Shown here: piece by piece, positions 6,466 through 12,177 of the stretch
Layout of the letters: each line of letters opens with the position of its first letter
How positions within the stretch are numbered: position 1 is the first letter of the stretch
Assembly: GCA_943914115.1 (NCBI GenBank)
Contig: CALUAU010000060.1
Location: 1 to 12,177 of the forward strand
Source: an uncultured Microbacteriaceae bacterium
Lineage (GTDB): Bacteria; Actinomycetota; Actinomycetes; Actinomycetales; Microbacteriaceae
Direction of reading: 5' to 3'
DNA length: 12,177 nt
Notes under the pieces: model-generated
What the model saw: the letters and a program-made list of their open reading frames with translations, nothing else
What the model was told of the DNA's origin: nothing
The model's database searches: none
Position numbers and translations under genes: made by a program

Positions 6466-7413
6466 ATGTCGAATCGACGCACAGCGCCGTTCACTACTGA
6501 TGACGGCTCCGAATTCGCGATCGAACGCCGCGCGCATCCTTGGCGCTGGGTAACCGCAATTGTTGCCATCCTGGTGGTGATTTGGGTTGCTTCGATCATT
6601 CTCTTTAACGAACGTATCCACTGGGATGCGGTGGGCCAGTACCTCTTCGACGGTCGCATCCTGCGCGGTATTGGCGTCACGATCTGGATCAGCATCACGG
6701 CTACCGCACTCGGCCTGGTGCTCGGCGTGGTCATTGCCGTGATGAAGCTCTCGCACAATCCGGTGCTGAAGTGGATCGCCGAGGCATACATCTGGTTTTT
6801 CCGCGGTACCCCGGTGCTGGTGCAGCTGATCTTCTGGTTCAACCTGGCGTTCCTGCTGCCGTATATCACCATCCAAATTCCGTGGACCCTGATCGGCTAC
6901 CGCTGGGACACCAACGACGTCATCTCGGGAGCAACCGCAGCGGTGCTGGGCCTGGGGCTGAACCTGGCGGCCTACTTCGCCGAAACCGTGCGCGCCGGTA
7001 TCCTCGCCGTCGACAAGGGGCAGACCGAAGCCGCACTCGTTGGCGGAATGACCCGTGGTCAAGCGATGCGCCTGGTCGTGTTGCCGCAAGCCCTGCGCAT
7101 CGTGATCCCGCCGACGGCGAACGAGTTCATCTCGATGCTCAAGACCACCTCGCTCATCATCGTGGTGGCCGGCAACGATCTCATGTCGGAGGCAAGCAAG
7201 ATCTACAAGCAGAACAACATGATTATTGAGCTGCTGATCGTGGCCAGCCTCTGGTACATGCTGATGACCGCCATCGCCACCTACCTGCAGTCGTGTCTCG
7301 AGCGGCGCTTCGGCAAGGATCGCGTGCGGATTGCGCGCGGCAACGGCACCCAGGGGCGCCTCATCGACCTGGTGACCGGCCCCATCAAGATGCCGGCTCG
7401 GAACGTGAAATAA
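6466..7413 (+). CDS. Polar amino acid ABC transporter, permease
   Basis: This 315-residue inner-membrane protein belongs to the His/Glu/Gln/Arg permease family. A 27-residue cytoplasmic tail precedes six predicted helices near 28-47, 70-93, 109-137, 155-175, 222-240 and 252-275. Family marks are FFRGTPVLVQLIF (111-123) and the ATPase-contacting EAA loop, AETVRAGILAVDKGQTEAALVGGM to LPQALRIVIPP (172-216). A long loop with IQIPWTLIGYRWDTNDVISG (136-155) and a basic C-terminal tail (about 278-315) go beyond the minimal 220-residue members. Only one permease gene is present, so it probably forms a homodimer. The ATG at 6466 is 5 bases after AAAGGG (6455-6460) and is preferred over an in-frame GTG at 6448. 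It follows the lipoprotein gene by 26 bases. Confidence 0.92.
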   Translation: MSNRRTAPFTTDDGSEFAIERRAHPWRWVTAIVAILVVIWVASIILFNERIHWDAVGQYLFDGRILRGIGVTIWISITATALGLVLGVVIAVMKLSHNPVLKWIAEAYIWFFRGTPVLVQLIFWFNLAFLLPYITIQIPWTLIGYRWDTNDVISGATAAVLGLGLNLAAYFAETVRAGILAVDKGQTEAALVGGMTRGQAMRLVVLPQALRIVIPPTANEFISMLKTTSLIIVVAGNDLMSEASKIYKQNNMIIELLIVASLWYMLMTAIATYLQSCLERRFGKDRVRIARGNGTQGRLIDLVTGPIKMPARNVK

Positions 7414-7432
7414 CCTCGAGAGGACAATAACC

Positions 7433-8203
7433 ATGACTGCAAATGAGGTTCTGGTGCGCGCACGGGGTGTGCGCAAGAGCTTTGGCGAGGTGGAAGTGCT
7501 GCGCGGCATCGACTTTGATGTGCACCGCGGCGAGGTGAGCGTGATCATCGGCCCCTCGGGTTCGGGTAAATCAACCTTCCTACGCGCCATCAATGGACTC
7601 GAATTCATTGATGAGGGCAGCATCACTGTCGATGGCCAAGAGGTGGGCTACACGCTCGAAAATGGGCGGGCCCGAGAGTGGAGCGACCGGGAATTTGCCG
7701 ATTTCCGTTCACGGATCGGCATGGTTTTCCAGCGCTTCAACCTCTACAACCACGTGGATGCGTTGGAGAACGTGGCCATGAGCCTGATCCACGTGAAAAA
7801 GATGAGCAAGTCGGCGGCCCGTGAGCGGGCGATGCAGGAACTCGAGCGCGTTGGGCTTGGCTCGCACGCCGAGAAGATGCCGCATCAGCTTTCTGGTGGT
7901 CAGCAGCAGCGCGTGGCGATTGCCCGGGCGCTGGCGCTCGATCCTGAGTTGATGCTGTTTGACGAGCCCACGAGTGCCCTCGACCCCGAGCTGGTGGATG
8001 AGGTGCTCGGCACGATGAAGGAGCTCGCCGCTGCCGGGATGACGATGGTCGTGGTCACCCACGAAATCGGATTCGCGCGTGAGGTGGGAGACTCGCTCGC
8101 GTTCTTTGATGAGGGCACCGTGGTTGAAAAGCGCTCGCCGGAAGAGCTGCTGACACAAACGCAGTCGATTCGCATCCAAAACTTCATCGAAGCGGTGCGC
8201 TAA
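7433..8203 (+). CDS. Polar amino acid ABC transporter, ATPase
   Basis: This 256-residue ATPase resembles HisP/GlnQ and powers the importer encoded just upstream. All nucleotide-binding motifs are intact: Walker A GPSGSGKST (40-48), Q-loop Q100 in GMVFQRFNLYNH, signature LSGGQQQR (153-160), Walker B LMLFDEP (173-179) with E178, D-loop SALD (181-184) and switch H210 in VVTHEIGFA. A short insert (VGYTLENGRAREWSDREFADFR, 71-92) lies between the Walker A domain and the Q-loop, as in many members of this family. The ATG at 7433 follows AGAGGA with 8 bases of spacing and lies 19 bases after the permease stop. It is the last gene of the operon; the repeat modules begin 8 bases past its stop. Confidence 0.93.
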   Translation: MTANEVLVRARGVRKSFGEVEVLRGIDFDVHRGEVSVIIGPSGSGKSTFLRAINGLEFIDEGSITVDGQEVGYTLENGRAREWSDREFADFRSRIGMVFQRFNLYNHVDALENVAMSLIHVKKMSKSAARERAMQELERVGLGSHAEKMPHQLSGGQQQRVAIARALALDPELMLFDEPTSALDPELVDEVLGTMKELAAAGMTMVVVTHEIGFAREVGDSLAFFDEGTVVEKRSPEELLTQTQSIRIQNFIEAVR

Positions 8204-8210
8204 CTCGCTG

Positions 8211-8320
8211 CATCCGCGGTTCTGGCACCGTGGCTGACAAATGGCACCGGTATGCGGGTGCCAGAAGTGTGTGGCGGTGCCAGTTGTTCGCGGTGTTGCG
8301 GGTTCTGGCACCGCTGCCGT
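8211..8320 (+). repeat. Repeat module 1, right copy (TGGCACC array)
   Basis: This is the right copy of 3341-3450, with 104 of 110 positions identical by eye and in the same orientation. The half-sites keep exact spacing: TTCTGGCACC at 8220-8229 and 8303-8312, TGGCACC at 8242-8248, GGTGCCAGAA at 8257-8266 and GGTGCCA at 8276-8282. All six substitutions lie outside these half-sites. Confidence 0.8.
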
Positions 8321-8374
8321 GTGCTGTGTGTCCGTGTCGTCGGGATGCAGGCCTCTGTGGGCCGCGTATCAGCG

Positions 8375-8442
8375 GGATTTGTGTGGCTTAGCGTCATCTG
8401 TGTGTGTTCTGCCACATACAAATGACGCTAAGCCACACAGAT
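8375..8442 (+). repeat. Repeat module 2, right copy (25-base hairpin)
   Basis: Arms 8377-8401 and 8418-8442 pair at 24 of 25 positions (one T-G at 8379/8440, one C-A mismatch at 8398/8421). The loop keeps the TGTGTTCTGCCAC core of the left copy. The T-G pair of the left copy (3535/3582) is a G-C pair here (8386/8433), so both arms changed and pairing was kept. The spacer to module 1 is 54 bases here against 73 in the left copy, and the two spacers are dissimilar. Confidence 0.8.
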
Positions 8443-8444
8443 GC

Positions 8445-8473
8445 CGGGGCGCCCGGAGTGCCGGGGCGCCCCG
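8445..8473. terminator. GC-only hairpin between convergent genes
   Basis: The 10-base arms CGGGGCGCCC (8445-8454) and GGGCGCCCCG (8464-8473) pair perfectly around a 9-base loop. The sequence can also be read as a 13-base direct repeat (TGCCGGGGCGCCC at 8442-8454 and 8459-8471). It lies 36 bases past the purF stop and 241 bases past the ATPase stop. There is no T-tract, but actinobacterial terminators often lack one. A bidirectional terminator is a reasonable inference. Confidence 0.45.
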
Positions 8474-8508
8474 TGCCCAGCGCATCCAGCGCGCCGCGCG
8501 CGCCCGCG

Positions 8509-9972
8509 CTACGACTTGCGCGAGTTCTCGAGCCAGGCGAGATACTCCGGGGTCACCGTGCCGGTGACGTAGTCGCCGGTGAAGCACGACATATCGAGCT
8601 GCTGAATATCGGTGCCCTCGGTGATCGCCGCGAACAGATCGTCCACATCCTGGTAAACCAGCGCATCCGCCCCGATCACCGAACGCACCTCTTCAACCGT
8701 GCGGGCCGACGCCACCAGCTCACCGCGGGTGGGCATATTGATGCCGTACACGTGCGGGTAACGAACCGGCGGCGCAGCTGAGGCAAAATACACTTTTTTC
8801 GCACCGGCAGCGCGCGCCATCTCAACAATCTCTTTCGAGGTGGTGCCGCGCACGATCGAGTCGTCTACCAGAAGCACATTCTTGCCCTCGAACTCGACCG
8901 GCATCGCGTTGAGTTTTTGGCGCACCGATTTCTTGCGCACCTTCTGTCCGGGCATGATGAACGTGCGGCCGATATAGCGGTTCTTGTAAAAACCCTCGCG
9001 ATAGTCGAGGCCGAGCACCCGCGCGAGCTCCATCGCGGCCGGGCGCGCCGAGTCGGGAATCGGCATCACCACGTCGATATCGTCAAGCCGAATCTCGCGC
9101 TCTACCTTGCGGGCGAGCTTTTCACCCATCCGCAACCGCGAGTTGTACACCGAAATACCGTTCATCGTCGAGTCGGGGCGCGCCAAATACACATATTCAA
9201 ACGAGCACGGCGCCAACTGGGTGGGGCCATCGTATTCGCGGCTGTAGAGCTTGCCGGCGGTGGTGATCCACACGGCCTCACCGGGCCGCACCTCGCGCAC
9301 CAGCTCGTAACCGCCGGCATCAATCACGAGCGACTCGGATGCAACCACCCACTCGTCGCGGCCGTTATCGTCGAGCCGGTGTCCGAGCACCAGCGGGCGG
9401 ATGCCGAAGGGGTCGCGGAAGGCGAGCATCCCGCGGCCTGCGATCAACGAGATGACGGCATACGAACCTTCGACGCGGCGGTGCACCCCCGCGACCGCAT
9501 CAAAGACGTCGTCGGGGGTGAGGTCGGCGTGCACCGAGCTCATCGTGCGCTGCAGTTCATTGGCGAGCACATTCAGCAGTAGCTCGGTGTCGGAGTCGCT
9601 ATTGAGGTGGCGGCGGTCGATGCGAAAAAGTTCGTCGCTGAGCTCGCGAGTGTTAGTCAGGTTACCGTTGTGCACCAGCACCACACCGTAGGGGGCGTTC
9701 ACGTAGAACGGTTGCACTTCATCCTCGCTCGAGGCCGAGCCGCTGGTGGCGTAGCGCACATGGCCCAGCCCCATGTCGCCCAGCAGCGAACGCATATCGC
9801 GGGTGCGGTATGCCTCACGCACCTGCCCCTTCGATTTCACACTGTGCAGGGTGTTGCCCTCGAGGGTGGTGATCCCGGTCGAGTCTTGCCCACGGTGCTG
9901 CAGCAGCAGTAGCGAGTCGTAGATTTGCTGGTTGACGGGGCTGGTCGAAACGTGACCGACGATGCCACACAC
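8509..9972 (-). CDS. purF: Amidophosphoribosyltransferase
   Basis: PurF catalyses the first committed step of purine synthesis, making phosphoribosylamine from PRPP and glutamine. The 487-residue protein begins MCGIVGHV, so C2 becomes the N-terminal nucleophile after Met removal and there is no propeptide. The glutaminase domain shows LLLLQHRGQDSTGI (21-34), LGHVRYATSG (69-78), VHNGNLTN (100-107) and EGSYA (168-172). The transferase domain shows PIPDSARPAAMELA (304-317) and the PRPP loop NVLLVDDSIVRGTTSKEI (365-382). Of the four Cys that bind an iron-sulphur cluster in Bacillus-type PurF, only C256 and C463 have counterparts; H407 replaces one, and the CxxC pair is reduced to a single Cys. 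The GTG at 9972 is required to place C2; a GAGGGAG lies 11 bases upstream, which is rather far. It converges on the transporter operon. Confidence 0.95.
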   Translation of the reverse strand: MCGIVGHVSTSPVNQQIYDSLLLLQHRGQDSTGITTLEGNTLHSVKSKGQVREAYRTRDMRSLLGDMGLGHVRYATSGSASSEDEVQPFYVNAPYGVVLVHNGNLTNTRELSDELFRIDRRHLNSDSDTELLLNVLANELQRTMSSVHADLTPDDVFDAVAGVHRRVEGSYAVISLIAGRGMLAFRDPFGIRPLVLGHRLDDNGRDEWVVASESLVIDAGGYELVREVRPGEAVWITTAGKLYSREYDGPTQLAPCSFEYVYLARPDSTMNGISVYNSRLRMGEKLARKVEREIRLDDIDVVMPIPDSARPAAMELARVLGLDYREGFYKNRYIGRTFIMPGQKVRKKSVRQKLNAMPVEFEGKNVLLVDDSIVRGTTSKEIVEMARAAGAKKVYFASAAPPVRYPHVYGINMPTRGELVASARTVEEVRSVIGADALVYQDVDDLFAAITEGTDIQQLDMSCFTGDYVTGTVTPEYLAWLENSRKS

Positions 9973-10183
9973 GGTAGGGGGTGCTCCCTCGAAGTCAGAG
10001 ATTCAGAGATTCAGCGAAACGCCGTTCACCATTCTGTCACCTTTGCGGGCCGGTGGATGCGCGAAATTGGGATATTGCGTGTGGATGCACGAGCGCGCGT
10101 GGCCGGGATGCACGGGTGCCGCCGCGAGCAGCAACCCGGCGCGCACCCAGGCCGCAGCTAACTGCATCCCGCACAATGTCGGC
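9973..10183. other. Divergent gap between purF and the phosphatase gene, with short tandem repeat
   Basis: This 211-base region holds both divergent promoters. The word TCAGAGAT is repeated 2.5 times in tandem at 9995-10014 and would fall in the purF leader. CAGAAT on the minus strand (10031-10036) is a possible purF -10 box, but no matching -35 is seen. Three GGATGC words lie between 10055 and 10113. No purine repressor site or riboswitch is recognised. Confidence 0.4.
10172..10177 (+). promoter_or_regulatory. Possible -10 box of the phosphatase gene
   Basis: CACAAT ends 6 bases before the ATG at 10184, and no Shine-Dalgarno precedes that ATG. It matches TATAAT at four of six positions, including A2 and T6. 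This is consistent with a leaderless message. No -35 is recognised. Confidence 0.35.
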
Positions 10184-10957
10184 ATGGCGCATCAGCAACG
10201 CATCCGCAATTGGGAAGGTTTCTATAACGCACGCGACCTTGGCGGGCTGCCGCTGCGCGATGGCGGCACTACCCGGTTCGGCGCCTATGTGCGCTCGGCC
10301 GACCTGCGTTACGCCACCGAATCGGGCCTCGGTGCGGCCTACAACGAGGGGTTTCGCACGGTGCTCGATCTGCGAAACGACTTCGAAACCCGCGTCGAGC
10401 CGCGCTCACCGGATGACGAGCGCGCCAATGCCGGCCGGGTGCCGCCGAGCCCCGAAGCTGAACTGCCCGAGGGGATGTTCGGGGTGCGGGTGCCGCTTGA
10501 CGACATCCGGGCGAGCACATTTTGGCAGCGGATGCGCGCCGAACATCGCGCCGGAACACCGCGCTTTTTCCGTCCGGTGCTCGAAGAAACTCCTGATCGG
10601 GTGGTGGCTGTGCTGCGCACAATGGCGACGGCGCCCGGCGGGGTCGTGTATCACTGCGCCATTGGTCGTGATCGCACTGGGCTCATCACCGCGGTGCTGC
10701 TTTCGCTCGCGGGTGTCGAACCTAAGGCGATTGCCGCCGACTACGCGCTCACCGCATCCGAACTAGCACCGTTTTTCGCCCGCATGGGCTTCCCCGATAA
10801 CGGCCCACTCATTGCCGAGCGGCTTGCCGAACTCGGTTTCACGCTCGAGTCGGCCGTGCTCGAACAGCTCGACGGATTTGACGCCTGGGATGCGCTGCGT
10901 CGCGCCGGCCTCACAGATACCGAACTCGAGCGGCTGGCTGCGCCGCTTGTTGGCTGA
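10184..10957 (+). CDS. Tyrosine/serine protein phosphatase family protein
   Basis: This 257-residue cytoplasmic protein belongs to the bacterial Y_phosphatase3-like group of cysteine phosphatases, which dephosphorylate protein tyrosine or serine and in some cases lipids. The N-terminal FYNARDLGG (13-21) and RSADLRYAT (37-45) are typical. The catalytic P-loop is HCAIGRDRTG (157-166), with nucleophile C158 and phosphate-binding R164. A helical C-terminal part (about 180-257) carries TASELAPFFARMG and LAERLAELG-like stretches that usually form the family's lid. The ATG at 10184 is preferred because MAHQQRIRNWEGFYNARDLGG fits the usual short N terminus; the longer reading upstream would overlap the purF start. 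The gene diverges from purF. The real substrate is unknown. Confidence 0.87.
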   Translation: MAHQQRIRNWEGFYNARDLGGLPLRDGGTTRFGAYVRSADLRYATESGLGAAYNEGFRTVLDLRNDFETRVEPRSPDDERANAGRVPPSPEAELPEGMFGVRVPLDDIRASTFWQRMRAEHRAGTPRFFRPVLEETPDRVVAVLRTMATAPGGVVYHCAIGRDRTGLITAVLLSLAGVEPKAIAADYALTASELAPFFARMGFPDNGPLIAERLAELGFTLESAVLEQLDGFDAWDALRRAGLTDTELERLAAPLVG

Positions 10958-10983
10958 CGGTAGCGACTACCTGCCGCATCCGG

Positions 10984-10989
10984 CATCAT
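10984..10989 (+). promoter_or_regulatory. Possible -10 box of the 10996 membrane protein gene
   Basis: CATCAT ends 6 bases before the ATG at 10996 in a 38-base gap, and no Shine-Dalgarno is present. It keeps A2 and T6 of the hexamer. The geometry repeats that of the phosphatase gene and suggests an independent leaderless message. Confidence 0.3.
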
Positions 10990-10995
10990 GACACC

Positions 10996-11823
10996 ATGAG
11001 CAATCTGCGCACTATCGACCGGGCCACCGGCGTGGTTCGTGCCGCGCTGCTAGTCGCTGGCGCGCTCAGTGCGGTGACACTCACGCTGCTCGCGACCACC
11101 GACCTCGGCCCGCGCGCCCTCATCGTAGAAGCCTTCGTTTTCGACGTGGCGTGGCTCACCGCCGCCGGTATCAGCATCTACTTTGTGCGCACCCGCGAGG
11201 GCGGTCGCACCGTGCGACAGTCATGGCAGCTGGTGGTCAGGCGAGTCATCCCGGGTAGTGTGCGTCGCTTCTTTTTGCTCGAATTCACCGGCCTGCGCGC
11301 CCTCGCGGGCACAATATTGCGGAGACAACCGATCGTCCCCGCAGCCACGACGCCCGTGCATCCTCGCCGCGGGGTGGATGTGTTTCTCACCGCCATGATT
11401 GTGGTCGTCGCGATCGAAGCCGCCGTTATTGAACTGGTGGTGCCGTGGCTGCAGCTGCGCCTGATCATCCACCTGTTTGAGGCGTACGCGATCATCTTCG
11501 TGCTCGGGCAAATGCTCGTACCGCGCCAATTTCCGCACTATGTCACGCGGGATGAACTCGTGTTGCGGTCGGGCACGCGCGAGATTGCGCGCATCCCGCT
11601 CAGGAATATCAGCGCCGTAGCAAAACAGCTCGACACGTCGGTTACCAGTAACGAGGTGCGCGGCGGTGTGCTTCGACTTCCGATGCGGGGCGAATGCACC
11701 CACGCGCTGCGGCTGCGCACACCCCACGAAGTCACGCTTCCCGGATGGACGCGCGACGTGCGGGCGCAGGTCACCGAAATCCGGCTCGCAACCGAAAGCG
11801 ACCTCGCGGGTCTAACCAGCTAG
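10996..11823 (+). CDS. Membrane protein with C-terminal PH-like segment, function unknown
   Basis: I do not recognise this 275-residue protein. It has four predicted helices near 13-35, 43-64, 126-150 and 153-176. A basic, amphipathic cytoplasmic loop (65-125) with several Arg and the stretch RRFFLLEFTGLRALAG (90-105) lies between helices 2 and 3. After helix 4, about 100 soluble residues start with HYVTRDELVLRSGTREIARIPLRNISAV (181-208), which looks like the first strands of bacterial PH-like domains (bPH_2 type), where a strand pair reads as a level set against a reference. The helices plus PH-like layout fits small envelope proteins of unknown role. The ATG at 10996 starts 38 bases after the phosphatase stop. 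It converges on the next gene across 32 bases. Confidence 0.7.
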   Translation: MSNLRTIDRATGVVRAALLVAGALSAVTLTLLATTDLGPRALIVEAFVFDVAWLTAAGISIYFVRTREGGRTVRQSWQLVVRRVIPGSVRRFFLLEFTGLRALAGTILRRQPIVPAATTPVHPRRGVDVFLTAMIVVVAIEAAVIELVVPWLQLRLIIHLFEAYAIIFVLGQMLVPRQFPHYVTRDELVLRSGTREIARIPLRNISAVAKQLDTSVTSNEVRGGVLRLPMRGECTHALRLRTPHEVTLPGWTRDVRAQVTEIRLATESDLAGLTS

Positions 11824-11827
11824 CGGT

Positions 11828-11851
11828 AGCCCGGTCTGCTGATGGCCGGCT
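11828..11851. terminator. Weak hairpin between convergent genes
   Basis: AGCCCGG (11828-11834) and CCGGCT (11846-11851) pair with one bulged base around an 11-base loop. It is the only structure in the 32-base convergent gap, so it may serve both genes. The stem is short and has no T-tract. Confidence 0.2.
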
Positions 11852-11855
11852 GGTG

Positions 11856-12177
11856 TTACGCATCCGTCGACTCTTCAGCAACCGCTTCAGCCCGCCGGGT
11901 TCGGGATGCAATAAGCACCGCACCAAACGCCACTGCCGCCGCAACCAACACGACCACAAGATCCGAAACACCCGCGGTCGCATCCAGCGCACCAACCTCG
12001 ATCTGCTGCTGTGTGCCGATCGGCAGGAACGCCGGCAGGTTCGCGGTGCCGTTCGACCACCACAATAAGACGCCGAAACCGATCGCGATCAAGCCCGAAA
12101 TGATCGACGCCCAGTCGTTGCGCCACTTACCGATGCGCAGCTCACGCGGGCGCAGCCAGCGGCGCAGCCGCTGTCTC
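11856..12177 (-). CDS. Membrane protein, C-terminal fragment (runs off the window)
   Basis: Only the last 106 residues are visible. They begin with a strongly basic stretch (RQRLRRWLRPRELRIGKW) and then a hydrophobic helix ending GLIAIGFGVLLWW. An outside loop of about 35 residues (SNGTANLPAFLPIGTQQQIE and onward) leads to a second helix (LVVVLVAAAVAFGAVLIA) and a charged cytoplasmic tail (SRTRRAEAVAEESTDA). The frame stays open to the window edge, so the start lies outside. No family is recognised. A TTG within the frame at 12092 could act as a start but would cut into the first helix. Confidence 0.65.
   Translation of the reverse strand, partial: RQRLRRWLRPRELRIGKWRNDWASIISGLIAIGFGVLLWWSNGTANLPAFLPIGTQQQIEVGALDATAGVSDLVVVLVAAAVAFGAVLIASRTRRAEAVAEESTDA

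Larger units (their letters stand above)
8204..8508. other. 305-base convergent gap with repeat copy and hairpin
   Basis: No gene is supported. The gap lies between the plus-strand ATPase gene and the minus-strand purF, so it must stop transcription from both sides. It contains repeat modules 1 and 2 (8211-8320, 8375-8442), a GC-only hairpin (8445-8473) and a low-complexity GCGC-rich stretch (8480-8508) that runs up to the purF stop. Confidence 0.65.

Noticed and set aside
6436..7626. 396-codon minus-strand reading frame
   Set aside because: It is antisense to the permease and ATPase genes, which have clear motifs; the His/Asp/Gln-rich product looks like a shadow.
3341..8442. CRISPR array or insertion sequence
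   Set aside because: Only two repeat copies exist, 4.87 kb apart, with genes between; no Cas genes, transposase, or terminal inverted repeats with target duplication are visible.
8917..9582. 221-codon plus-strand reading frame
   Set aside because: It is antisense to purF, with no ribosome site and no family resemblance.

Overview
The window looks like chromosomal DNA from a high-GC actinobacterium, most likely Microbacteriaceae. The evidence is the GC-rich codon use, several probable leaderless genes, purine genes sitting beside an SCP_3-type gene, and a strong excess of the word GCATCC/GGATGC on both strands. The genus cannot be fixed by reading alone. I see no transposase, integrase, phage gene, CRISPR array, tRNA or rRNA.

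Layout. Bases 1-103 are intergenic, with a hairpin behind the purine gene. A single minus-strand gene (104-2362) encodes PurD fused in frame to PurC. Diverging from it are an SCP_3-like gene (2471-2833) and a small two-helix membrane protein (2853 or 2862 to 3326). A 546-base gap follows, holding two stacked repeat modules and then the leader of a four-gene operon. That operon (3873-8203) encodes a YtcJ-type metal-dependent amidohydrolase, then the binding lipoprotein, permease and ATPase of a polar amino acid ABC importer. A second copy of the two repeat modules, in the same order and orientation, fills 8211-8442. A GC-rich hairpin comes next, then purF on the minus strand (8509-9972). To the right are a tyrosine-phosphatase-like gene (10184-10957), a membrane protein of unknown role (10996-11823), and the C-terminal end of a minus-strand membrane protein that runs off the window.

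How the parts relate. PurF makes phosphoribosylamine, the PurD half turns it into GAR, and the PurC half acts later in the same pathway, so the window carries steps 1, 2 and the SAICAR step of IMP synthesis. The importer operon is unrelated to purine synthesis. It lies inside the purine neighbourhood and is framed by direct repeats about 4.87 kb apart, so it may be an inserted or excisable block, or it may simply lie between two members of a chromosomal repeat family.

The most unusual items are the PurD-PurC fusion, the two-module repeat with its paired-arm changes and conserved loop, the cluster of TGGCACC half-sites in that repeat, and the contrast between probable leaderless genes and the strongly Shine-Dalgarno-led operon.
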